Below are positions 1-5,952 of a stretch of DNA of 7,866 nt, piece after piece (the stretch's first letter is position 1; each line of letters opens with the position of its first letter). Source of the DNA: Bacillota bacterium (GTDB lineage Bacteria; Bacillota; Sulfobacillia; JAJZIM01; JAJZBP01); contig JAJZBP010000095.1 of assembly GCA_021798855.1 (NCBI GenBank), forward strand, positions 1 through 7,866. Reading direction: 5' to 3'. Made by a program: the position numbers and the translations under genes. Below the pieces are notes generated by a model, which saw nothing but the letters and a program-made list of their open reading frames with translations, ran no database searches and had not been told where the DNA came from.

Positions 1-159
1 AACGGCGGCGACCGTGTGCTCCAAAACGGCTCCAACCGGCGGCCACCGCCAACCCCGCTCCCAGGACGGACGGTTCCCCCAAACCGTGAATTGGGGTTGA
101 GAGAGAATTGCCCGGAGTGTTGCCGGCGCCCTTTCCCATCCGCGGGGTGCTCCTTTCAA
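1..159 (-). CDS. N-terminus of a DUF4129-like protein, cut by the window edge
   Basis: Fifty-three codons run open from TTG 159 to the left edge. The TTG overlaps the upstream stop as TTGA and has an excellent GGAGGAG (171-165) five bases upstream. The peptide contains TLRAILSQPQFTVWGNRPSWERGW, which resembles the 'ILxxPEF...PSWxERL' N-terminal pattern of DUF4129 membrane proteins as I remember them. Those are often encoded next to a multi-pass protein like the upstream gene, sometimes with a transglutaminase-like protein. A competing frame starts at ATG 139 with AAGGAG ten bases upstream (MGKGAGNTPGNSLST...). It shows no recognisable family, and its third-position G+C is about the same, so it is not formally excluded. 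Function unknown. Confidence 0.5.
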   Translation of the reverse strand, partial: MKGAPRGWERAPATLRAILSQPQFTVWGNRPSWERGWRWPPVGAVLEHTVAAV

Positions 160-926
160 ATTTGCTCCTCCAGGTGGCTCCAGGATATCTCCAAATCGTC
201 CCCTTCCCTGCCGGCCACCCGCTCCCGGTAGACAACCGCCAACAGGCAGAGGGTGAAGGGCAACAGCAACTGACCGGCATAGCCGAAGATTCCGGCGGCG
301 ACGGCGACGAAGAAGGGGTTCGCCCGTTGGGTTACGGCCACCACTCCGAGGAAGAGAGGAACAAAAATCGCCAAAACGACGGACGTTCCGATAACCGAAT
401 AAAAAAACAAGATGGTGCCGATCTTCCAATAAGCGCCGACCACCAGTGAATAACTGCGCCGGAGGGCATCCAGATAAAAGCGCCCTTCGAAGACCATCAC
501 CGGCACGGCCAGGGCGCTGTAAACGGGAACCAGGAAGAGGCCCGGGACGATCAGCAGGGCGAAACCCAACACCAGGATCAAAAACCACAAGAGACCGGTG
601 ATCAGGTTTGGAATGAACATACTCAAAGCTTGGCGGAAAGACTTCGCCCAGCCGATCTGTTCCCCGGCCATGAGGGCGCGAATGCCTTGCAAGATCCACA
701 GGACCAGCAGGTTGTACCCGGCGATTTGGACCAGGTATCCGGCCGACACTTCCGGAATGAACGCGGGACCGAACCACCGCAGCATCCAAGGCAACAGGAT
801 CCCCAATGGCGTGAGCACCGATACTCCCACGGCGGTCAGCCCGAAGAGGGGCCAAAAGTTGGCCCGGCAAAGGGCGAAGGCCTCGTCCATGGACTCTCCC
901 CAACCGAGGGGTCCGATCCTTTCCAC
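156..926 (-). CDS. Polytopic membrane protein (DUF975 / GDPD-membrane-domain-like)
   Basis: An integral membrane protein of unknown function with about six hydrophobic segments. Its N-terminal motif, RIGPLGWGESMDEAFALCRANFWP, and the central stretch IVPGLFLVPVYSALAVPVMVFEG, followed by LDALRRSYSLVVGAYWK, resemble the widespread family annotated as DUF975 or 'glycerophosphoryl diester phosphodiesterase membrane domain'. These proteins have no known catalytic motif. I chose GTG 926 (256 residues) because AGGAGG (938-933) lies six bases upstream. ATG 944, six codons earlier, is the alternative but has a poorer ribosome binding site. The frame stays open to 1097, in sequence without membrane-protein character. 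The C-terminus is acidic and cytoplasmic-looking (GREGDDLEISWSHLEEQI). It overlaps the next gene by four bases, so the two are probably co-translated and may act together. Confidence 0.85.
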   Translation of the reverse strand: MERIGPLGWGESMDEAFALCRANFWPLFGLTAVGVSVLTPLGILLPWMLRWFGPAFIPEVSAGYLVQIAGYNLLVLWILQGIRALMAGEQIGWAKSFRQALSMFIPNLITGLLWFLILVLGFALLIVPGLFLVPVYSALAVPVMVFEGRFYLDALRRSYSLVVGAYWKIGTILFFYSVIGTSVVLAIFVPLFLGVVAVTQRANPFFVAVAAGIFGYAGQLLLPFTLCLLAVVYRERVAGREGDDLEISWSHLEEQI

Positions 927-1080
927 CACCAGCCTCCTGTACATTAGGAAGTATTCCCCGGCGCGAGGCGTTTTCCTGCCGGCCCAAAACAGCGACCGGA
1001 CTGCGACTTTTTTGTCCCAGCCGTTCCCTCCAACCCATATTTCACAACACCGCCGGCCCAAGCCGCGGGGAGCCAAGGTG

Positions 1081-1103
1081 ATCGCCTGCAAACGCACGGC
1101 GAT
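1081..1103 (-). other. Hairpin downstream of accC
   Basis: Starting 14 bases after the accC stop, ATCGCC (1103-1098) pairs with GGCGAT (1086-1081). An inner TGC/GCA pair with one bulged base closes a 4-base loop. No U-tract follows, so termination is uncertain; it may be a 3'-end stabiliser. Confidence 0.35.
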
Positions 1104-1116
1104 TTCCAGGGCCTGT

Positions 1117-2490
1117 CTAAACTGCGGAAGCCCGCAATTTCAGCTCGGGGATAATTTCCTCCTCCAGGAAATTGGTGTTGATCCGGCCGGCCCGAAAAGC
1201 CGGCTCGCGCAAAATCGCGGCGTGGAGGGGAATGGTCGTGGTCACTCCACCGATCTGGAATTCCCCCAAGGCCCGTTCCATCCGAGCGATGGCTTCCTCC
1301 CGGTTGCGGCCCCAGGCGACCAATTTGGCAATCAGGGAATCGTAATACGGTGGGATGATCGATCCGTTGGTGAATCCTGCGTCGACCCGGATGCCCGGAC
1401 CGCCCGGCGGCTCGTAGGCGGTTATCACCCCGGGGCAGGGACGGAAATCCCGCTCGGGATCCTCGGCGTTGATGCGACACTCGATGGCCCAACCGTTCAA
1501 ACGCACGTCCTCTTGCCGGATGGACAATTCACCGCCCGCCGCGACGGCCAATTGTTCCTTGACTATGTCCACCCCGGTCACCATTTCGGTGCAGGGATGT
1601 TCCACCTGGATCCTGGTGTTCATTTCGATGAAGTAAAAATCCCCGGTCTCCCCGTCCAGCAGAAATTCGACGGTGCCGGCGCTCCGGTAACCGACGCCCC
1701 GGGCGGCCTGCACGGCAGCCTCCTGCATCCTGGCCCGCAGCCGCTCGTCCACCGCCACCGACGGCGCCTCCTCCAACAATTTTTGCCGGCGCCGCTGCAA
1801 AGATGACTCTCGTTCACCCAGGGCCACCGTGTTCCCGTGCCCGTCGGCCAGAACCTGGATCTCGACGTGGCGCGGTCGGCGCAGGAATTTCTCCAGGTAA
1901 ACGTCCCCCGTGCCGAACGAAGACCTGGCTTCATTTTGGGCCGATTCCAGGGAGGAGGCCAATTCCCCGCGCCCGGCAACGATCCGGATTCCCCGCCCCC
2001 CCCCGCCGCCAGCCGCTTTAACCATGAGGGGATATCCGATCTTTTCCGCCACATTCTCCGCTTGGGCCAACCCTTTGACCTCTCCCTCGCTGCCTGGAAC
2101 CACGGGAACGCCCAACCGGCGCATTTTCTCTCTGGCCACGGTCTTGATGCCCATCGCTTCAATGGCCTCCGCGCTCGGTCCAATGAAGGTCAGGCCCAAG
2201 GGGACGCAGACGGCGGCCAGAGCTGGATTTTCCGCCAGGAAGCCGTAGCCTGGATGGATGGCGTCGGCGCCGCTGTCGCCGGCGGCCTTCATAATGTTAT
2301 GGATGGAAAGGTAGCTTTTGGAGGCCATGGGCGGACCGATGCAGACGGATTCATCGGCCATTCTGACCGCCAGGGACTCTCGGTCGGCCTCGGAATAAAC
2401 CGCCACGGTGGAAAGACCCAACTCCCGGCAGGCGCGGATCACCCTCACGGCGATCTCTCCTCGGTTGGCCACCAAGACTTTCTTAAACAT
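1117..2490 (-). CDS. accC: Biotin carboxylase (acetyl-CoA carboxylase subunit AccC)
   Basis: AccC uses ATP and bicarbonate to carboxylate the biotin on a carrier protein, the first half-reaction of acetyl-CoA carboxylase in fatty-acid synthesis. All 457 residues fit the family. It opens FKKVLVANRGEIAVRVIRA. The Gly-rich ATP loop is KAAGGGGGRG (158-167). By alignment from memory with E. coli AccC, K116, K158, H208, K237, E275, E289, R293, Q295, E297 and R339 are all present. Two variations are visible: GERESSLQRRRQK (225-237) has Arg235 where E. coli has a nucleotide-binding-region His, and MGIK (113-116) replaces the common MGDK. RRRQK does occur in other carboxylases. ATG 2490 has AAAGGAGG (2502-2495) four bases upstream. 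The usual neighbour accB is absent. Biotin carboxylase of another acyl-CoA or pyruvate carboxylase cannot be excluded. Confidence 0.93.
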   Translation of the reverse strand: MFKKVLVANRGEIAVRVIRACRELGLSTVAVYSEADRESLAVRMADESVCIGPPMASKSYLSIHNIMKAAGDSGADAIHPGYGFLAENPALAAVCVPLGLTFIGPSAEAIEAMGIKTVAREKMRRLGVPVVPGSEGEVKGLAQAENVAEKIGYPLMVKAAGGGGGRGIRIVAGRGELASSLESAQNEARSSFGTGDVYLEKFLRRPRHVEIQVLADGHGNTVALGERESSLQRRRQKLLEEAPSVAVDERLRARMQEAAVQAARGVGYRSAGTVEFLLDGETGDFYFIEMNTRIQVEHPCTEMVTGVDIVKEQLAVAAGGELSIRQEDVRLNGWAIECRINAEDPERDFRPCPGVITAYEPPGGPGIRVDAGFTNGSIIPPYYDSLIAKLVAWGRNREEAIARMERALGEFQIGGVTTTIPLHAAILREPAFRAGRINTNFLEEEIIPELKLRASAV

Positions 2491-2535
2491 GCTGCCTCCT
2501 TTGGTCCCATCGCGCCGGCAACCAGTTTTGGATGG

Positions 2536-2544
2536 ATTATAACA
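2536..2544 (-). promoter_or_regulatory. Extended -10 vegetative (sigma-A) promoter of accC
   Basis: The minus strand reads TGTTATAAT (2544-2536), a perfect extended -10 (TGnTATAAT). The best -35 at 17 bases is TTCCCT (2564-2559), only 3 of 6 matches, which is acceptable for an extended -10 promoter. Transcription would start near 2529, about 38 bases before the accC ATG. This separates accC from sporulation control. Confidence 0.72.
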
Positions 2545-2601
2545 CGCGATTGGAGAAAAGGGAAAGCCGCCAACTTCACCGCTTCATTCCATTGGCCGCG
2601 G

Positions 2602-2625
2602 CCGGTTTCCAACCTAACCGGTTTA
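2602..2625 (-). other. Inverted repeat at the end of the spoIIIA operon
   Basis: Directly after the spoIIIAH stop (TAA, 2625-2623), CCGGTT (2621-2616) pairs with AACCGG (2607-2602) around an 8-base loop. The stop codon itself is part of an overlapping near-palindrome, CCTAAACCGGTTAGG. No run of U follows, so it is at best a weak terminator or a 3'-end stabiliser. Confidence 0.35.
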
Positions 2626-3150
2626 GGTCTCCGGGATGATGGAAACGTCTTGGAGGGAAAGTCCGGTGACGGTGGTGACCACATCCCCGATTCTGGCGGC
2701 CTGCACCCGGTCCAGGGCCGCGGCTTTGACGATGACCACGGCGGAAGAAGGAGTCAGCGCCACGGCGGTTTGCGGGAAACCTTTGGCCTGCAGCAGGCTG
2801 GTGATGGCGGTTTCCTGCTGTTGTTCGCGGATCAGATCCAGGAGCAGCGCGTTGGCCTGGGTTTTCTCCGTCTTCCCGGCGGACGGATCGTCGACGATGG
2901 CTTGCAGACTGTTCATTTCCAGGTTGTTGGCCTGTTCCCAGCGCAGACGGTAGGTGGCGAAAAAATTTCCGGCCGGCGCAACCTGACCACCACCGCTCGC
3001 CGAACGGCTGAGGTTGGGGATCCTCACCGGCGCGACCCCGGCGCCACCGGTGGTTTGGTGGAAGTAGGCGATGTAGCCGAGGGCCAGCATGACCAAGAGA
3101 GCGAAGGCGCCGAACCGAACCAGGATCTGTCGTTTGTTGACCAAGAGCAT
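2623..3150 (-). CDS. spoIIIAH: Stage III sporulation protein AH, SpoIIQ partner
   Basis: SpoIIIAH sits in the mother-cell membrane and binds forespore SpoIIQ across the intermembrane space, forming the wall of the channel. It is related to the YscJ/FliF ring-building family. The 175 residues show a short basic N-terminus, one membrane helix (about 11-30), a Gly/Ala-rich linker, then the conserved domain. That domain opens with FFATYRLRWEQANN (63-76), continues through LLQAKGFPQTAVAL (119-132) and SSAVVIVKAAAL, and ends VTGLSLQDVSIIPE (161-174). All these match the family pattern. ATG 3150 has a good GGGAGG (3162-3157) six bases upstream. It is the last gene of the operon and is separated from spoIIIAG by a hairpin-rich gap. 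Confidence 0.94.
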   Translation of the reverse strand: MLLVNKRQILVRFGAFALLVMLALGYIAYFHQTTGGAGVAPVRIPNLSRSASGGGQVAPAGNFFATYRLRWEQANNLEMNSLQAIVDDPSAGKTEKTQANALLLDLIREQQQETAITSLLQAKGFPQTAVALTPSSAVVIVKAAALDRVQAARIGDVVTTVTGLSLQDVSIIPET

Positions 3151-3181
3151 TTTCGTCCTCCCTTTCCTTTATAGCACGGGA

Positions 3182-3216
3182 GCCGCCCCGGGCGGCGAAG
3201 CCCTGCCGCAGGCGGC
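3182..3216 (-). repeat. GC-rich inverted repeats between spoIIIAG and spoIIIAH
   Basis: The 77-base gap is the longest inside the operon. GCCGCC at 3182-3187 can pair with GGCGGC at 3191-3196 (3-base loop) or, alternatively, with GGCGGC at 3211-3216. A further GCCGC/GCGGC pair lies within 3206-3216. No U-tract follows on the minus strand, so it does not look like an intrinsic terminator. It could be an RNA-processing or stability element that sets the SpoIIIAH to SpoIIIAG ratio; that role is inference. Confidence 0.5.
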
Positions 3217-3227
3217 GCGGTTATCTG

Positions 3228-3698
3228 TTATTTTCCCGGCAACACGTCCACGTGGTAGGCCGGAATTCCCAAATCCGTCGCCACCCCTTGGGCCAATTCT
3301 TCCTGAACCCGCGGGTCGCCGGCGCCGCTCGCGACCACCAACACGCCGGCCACTTTGGCCCCCTGCAACCCGATCACCGACGAACCCATCCCGCCGTTGC
3401 CGGCGGTCGCCATTTCCTGCGTGGGGCCGTTGGTCAGGGTCACGCTGACCCGGACCACCCCGGCTCCCCTGACCTGTTCCAGGACGGAAACCAGACCGGT
3501 CTCCAGACCCTGTTCGGCCTGGGTCAGGGAGGTTGGAGAGGCGGGGGGGGTGGACGATGTTCTGCTGCGCGTCCCGCTTCCTCCACCGGGAGCAGGCGTG
3601 AAGAGACTGCTCATAACCAGGATGACCAATCCCACTCCGCCCACGAGCGCCCATTTGGTGATGTCCTTTTTGTCCAGGCCTTTGAACGGGTTTTCCAT
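3228..3698 (-). CDS. spoIIIAG: Stage III sporulation protein AG, ring-forming protein with shortened insertion
   Basis: SpoIIIAG is anchored in the mother-cell membrane and forms a large ring in the space between mother cell and forespore. The sequence shows a cytoplasmic N-terminus (MENPFKGLDKKD), one membrane helix (about 15-33), a Gly/Ser/Thr/Pro linker (about 36-57) and a ring-building domain: GAGVVRVSVTL (about 78-88) and KVAGVLVVASGAGDPRV (about 115-131) to VDVLPGK. In characterised homologues a long beta-rich insertion of around 50 residues lies between these strands and builds a tall beta-barrel. Here only about 26 residues, Gly/Ala/Ser-rich, connect them. Total length is 156, against roughly 200-230 usually. 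ATG 3698 has CGGAGGTG (3711-3704) upstream. The linker codons contain a run of eight C on the coding strand, but the frame is intact. Confidence 0.93.
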   Translation of the reverse strand: MENPFKGLDKKDITKWALVGGVGLVILVMSSLFTPAPGGGSGTRSRTSSTPPASPTSLTQAEQGLETGLVSVLEQVRGAGVVRVSVTLTNGPTQEMATAGNGGMGSSVIGLQGAKVAGVLVVASGAGDPRVQEELAQGVATDLGIPAYHVDVLPGK

Positions 3699-3715
3699 CC
3701 GCTTGCACCTCCGAA

Positions 3716-4216
3716 CTAGTAAACCATTTGGATCTGGGAAGGCTGCAAATCGAAATACGTGCTTTCGGCGGCTTGCACCCGGGATGAATCCGTAGCGGAG
3801 GAGCCGGGGGCCAGGTTCAAGCGGATGTACCGGATACGTCCGTAATTTTGGGCGGAACCCAGGCGCACGGTGACGCTGGACGGCTTCACTCCATCCTGCT
3901 GGGCGATGGCTTTAGCCGTCTTTTCCAACTGATCGCGATAACTGGCCGCGACGAGCGACAGGTTTTCTCCCCAGAGTCTGCGCCCCTCGATCACACTGTT
4001 TTGGGCGAAGTTCGCCCGCCCTGCGGGCAAAAACGGCACGGATCCTCCGTGTTGGAACAACGCTACCACCGGGCGCAGCAGGGCCAACATGATGATCAGT
4101 CCGAGCACCAGACGCAGGGTTTTGCGCATTGCCGAATCGGGGATGGCCAGTTCCAGCAGGGTTCCGAAAAGGATCAGCACCACGATGTTGCGGACCCAGG
4201 CTTCCAAGTGGGCCAC
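3716..4216 (-). CDS. spoIIIAF: Stage III sporulation protein AF
   Basis: SpoIIIAF is a bitopic or two-helix membrane protein of the SpoIIIA complex with a soluble ring-building-motif-like domain. Two N-terminal membrane helices are visible (VRNIVVLILFGTLLELAI and LRLVLGLIIMLALLRPVVAL), then a linker and a soluble domain with VKPSSVTVRLGSAQNYGRIR. The chosen start is GTG 4216, one base after the spoIIIAE stop, with GGGGGGAG about eight bases upstream. This gives 166 residues. The frame is open for 29 more codons, but those are the spoIIIAE 3' end read in another phase and show no membrane-protein character (WSPLCSSWRSPSCWG). The length is somewhat shorter than many homologues, which are near 200. 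Seventeen bases separate it from spoIIIAG. Confidence 0.92.
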   Translation of the reverse strand: MAHLEAWVRNIVVLILFGTLLELAIPDSAMRKTLRLVLGLIIMLALLRPVVALFQHGGSVPFLPAGRANFAQNSVIEGRRLWGENLSLVAASYRDQLEKTAKAIAQQDGVKPSSVTVRLGSAQNYGRIRYIRLNLAPGSSATDSSRVQAAESTYFDLQPSQIQMVY

Positions 4217-4217
4217 C

Positions 4218-5312
4218 CTAGGCTCCCCCCCCGAGGATGACGGCGTTGCCCGCCCCCAGCACGATGGTGATCGCCAGGAAGAACATAAAGGTGACCAGGC
4301 CAAGGGAAATCAGCACCATGGTCAATGAATTGGCCATGCTGTTCAAAGCCTCCACCACCTGGTTCACCCCGATCGGTTGGATCACCGCGGCGGCCACCCG
4401 GTAGCTCAACACCAGAGAAATCAGTTTGAGCAATGGAAAAACCATCAGGAACAGGATGCCGATGGCCCCCACCAGGCCGACGGCGCTCTTCAGCATAAGG
4501 GATGATCCGAGGATCAACTCGGTGGCGTCGGAGAACATTTTACCCACCACGGGAATGAAGCTGGTCGCCAGGAACTTTCCGGTTCGCAGAGCCACGCCGT
4601 CGGCCACCGGGGCCACCACTCCTTCGACGGCGATCACCCCCAGAAATACCGAAAAGAGCAGGCCGAGGGCGAAGATCGAGCCCTGGCGGAGCAGGCCGGC
4701 CAGGTAGGACAACCGCCAGGTCGTGCTGATCCCGCCGACGACCTCGACCACGGCGGCCAGGAAAAGGAGGGGCAGAACCACGTCCGCCACCAGGACGCTG
4801 ACTCCGTTGACCGTGGCCACCAGGATGGGTTGGAACAGGCCGGCCGTGGTGAAAGCCCCGGTTCCCGCCAGCAGGGTCAGGAGCAGGGGGACCAGTGCCT
4901 CCATATAACTGACCAACTGGTCAAGGCTTCCCCTGGCGCCCTGCATGGCCGTGACAAAACTGCCGAAAGCCAGGGCCACCAAAGCCAGGAACCCGACGGT
5001 GTAGGCGAGTTTACCCACTGCCTCTCTTTCAAAGGCCCCCTGCAGGTTTTCCAAAACGGCGCAGATCACGGCCAGGAGGACCAACTGGGCCAGCACGCGC
5101 AGATCCACCAAGATTTCACCCCAAGCGTAACGCCCGATGCCGTTCAGAACCGCCCCGGGGGTGAAAACCGCTCCTCCGTGGCGGAGGAGTGCCAAGAAGT
5201 CGGACAGTCGCAACGGTGGCAGGTAGCCGTTGGTCTGCCGGTTGATCCCATGGAGGAAACTTTCCAATTGGCCGGTGTCCACCCCGGGTGTGGGTGGCGG
5301 GTGGTTTTCCAT
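4218..5312 (-). CDS. spoIIIAE: Stage III sporulation protein AE, polytopic membrane protein
   Basis: SpoIIIAE is the largest membrane subunit of the SpoIIIA channel. The 364 residues contain a polar N-terminal region (about 1-65) followed by about seven or eight hydrophobic segments. Conserved family stretches include LPLLFLAAVVEVVGG, LAGLLRQGSIFALGLLFSVFLG, VADGVALRTGKFLATSFIPVVGKMFSDA and a C-terminal LTMVLISLGLVTFMFFLAI. Homologues are typically near 390-400 residues and begin with a hydrophobic signal-like segment. Here the protein begins MENHPPPTPGVDTGQ with no such segment, and spoIIIAD ends only 11 bases upstream, so no longer N-terminus fits. The start is well supported by AGAGGTGA three bases before the ATG. 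The gene ends in a run of eight G that encodes Gly-Gly-Gly-Ala, one base before spoIIIAF. Confidence 0.94.
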   Translation of the reverse strand: MENHPPPTPGVDTGQLESFLHGINRQTNGYLPPLRLSDFLALLRHGGAVFTPGAVLNGIGRYAWGEILVDLRVLAQLVLLAVICAVLENLQGAFEREAVGKLAYTVGFLALVALAFGSFVTAMQGARGSLDQLVSYMEALVPLLLTLLAGTGAFTTAGLFQPILVATVNGVSVLVADVVLPLLFLAAVVEVVGGISTTWRLSYLAGLLRQGSIFALGLLFSVFLGVIAVEGVVAPVADGVALRTGKFLATSFIPVVGKMFSDATELILGSSLMLKSAVGLVGAIGILFLMVFPLLKLISLVLSYRVAAAVIQPIGVNQVVEALNSMANSLTMVLISLGLVTFMFFLAITIVLGAGNAVILGGGA

Positions 5313-5323
5313 GATTCACCTCT

Positions 5324-5710
5324 TCAGGGGAGGAGCTTTAGAACCAGTTGTAAAATGGCGGCGATGATCGGAATCGCCGCCAGGAGAATGAGGATTTTGC
5401 CGCCCAGTTCAATCTTGTTCGCCAGGGTGCCTTCTCCCATGTCGCGACTGATCTGGGCGCCGAACTCGGCGATGTAGGCTATGGCCATGATTTTGAGCAG
5501 GGTTGCCAGGAAGTCCATCCTGATGCCGGCGCGGCCGGCCAGGGCTTGGAGTAAGCCGAATATCTCCACGATCCGGGGAATGAAATATAAAAGCAAAATC
5601 GTTCCGGCGTCCAGGCTGAGGACGATGGCCAGTTCAGGCTTGGTTTGGCGGATGACCACCAGGAGGACGGTGGCGACCACGCCGAAGGCCACGATGAGCA
5701 GAATCTCCAT
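5324..5710 (-). CDS. spoIIIAD: Stage III sporulation protein AD
   Basis: SpoIIIAD is an integral membrane component of the SpoIIIA channel in the mother-cell membrane around the forespore. It has 128 residues, typical for the family. Four hydrophobic stretches are visible: an N-terminal helix (ILLIVAFGVVATVLLVVI), IVLSLDAGTILLLYFIPRIV, FLATLLKIMAIAYIAEFG, and a C-terminal helix (ILILLAAIPIIAAILQLVL). The motif KIMAIAYIAEFGAQISRDMGE is the conserved core. ATG 5710 has AAGGA (5719-5715) four bases upstream, overlapping the spoIIIAC stop codon, which suggests coupled translation. Spacing to spoIIIAE is 11 bases. Confidence 0.95.
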   Translation of the reverse strand: MEILLIVAFGVVATVLLVVIRQTKPELAIVLSLDAGTILLLYFIPRIVEIFGLLQALAGRAGIRMDFLATLLKIMAIAYIAEFGAQISRDMGEGTLANKIELGGKILILLAAIPIIAAILQLVLKLLP

Positions 5711-5717
5711 TCGATCC

Positions 5718-5912
5718 TTAAAGGTTGAACAGGGTCTTCACGGTTTGGAAAAGCTTGCTCAGCAGTTCGACCACCATCATGAAAACGATGGCCACCCCTG
5801 CGATGGTCACCAGGTGGCCATACTCCTCCTTACCCGCCTTGGACAGGACGGTGTGCAAGATGGCCACCAGGATGCCGACGCCGGCAATTTTGAAGATCAG
5901 ATCTACGTTCAT
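5718..5912 (-). CDS. spoIIIAC: Stage III sporulation protein AC
   Basis: SpoIIIAC is a very small membrane protein of the mother-cell SpoIIIA channel. It belongs to the same family as SpoIIIAD. The 64 residues, starting MNVDLIFKIAGVGILVAILH, form two transmembrane helices separated by the polar loop LSKAGKEEYGHL, which is conserved in this family. The frame is open for 11 codons further upstream. However, ATG 5912 has a strong AAGGAGG (5924-5918) five bases before it, and the family is normally 60-68 residues. It follows spoIIIAB after 40 bases and precedes spoIIIAD by 7 bases. Confidence 0.95.
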   Translation of the reverse strand: MNVDLIFKIAGVGILVAILHTVLSKAGKEEYGHLVTIAGVAIVFMMVVELLSKLFQTVKTLFNL

Positions 5913-5952
5913 AGCTGCCTCCTTAGGGTGCGGGGAGTCGGTCAACGGACTT

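Noticed and set aside
927..1116. Possible small gene or promoter between accC and the membrane protein
   Set aside because: The open frames here are extensions or shadows without ribosome binding sites, and -10-like words (for example TATGGG) have no convincing -35.
1117..1140. Small TGCGG-GCTT-CCGCA hairpin at the very end of accC as a terminator
   Set aside because: The stem is five pairs, lies within the coding sequence and is followed by GTTTAGACAGG, which is not a U-tract.
598..1806. Plus-strand open frame of 402 codons
   Set aside because: It lies opposite the conserved accC and membrane-protein frames, has low-complexity Arg/Pro-rich composition and no recognisable domain. It is a mirror frame in G+C-rich DNA.
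1996..2004. C9 run (G9 on the coding strand) in accC as a phase-variation tract
   Set aside because: It encodes the invariant Gly-rich ATP-binding loop, which explains the run by itself; the frame is intact.
1837..3174. Plus-strand open frame of 445 codons spanning accC, the gap and spoIIIAH
   Set aside because: It crosses two well-conserved minus-strand genes and their promoter, and its translation is Gly/His/Asp-rich without family features.
4217..4303. Upstream extension of spoIIIAF by 29 codons
   Set aside because: These codons are the end of spoIIIAE in another phase; GTG 4216 has a ribosome binding site and the usual SpoIIIAF N-terminus.
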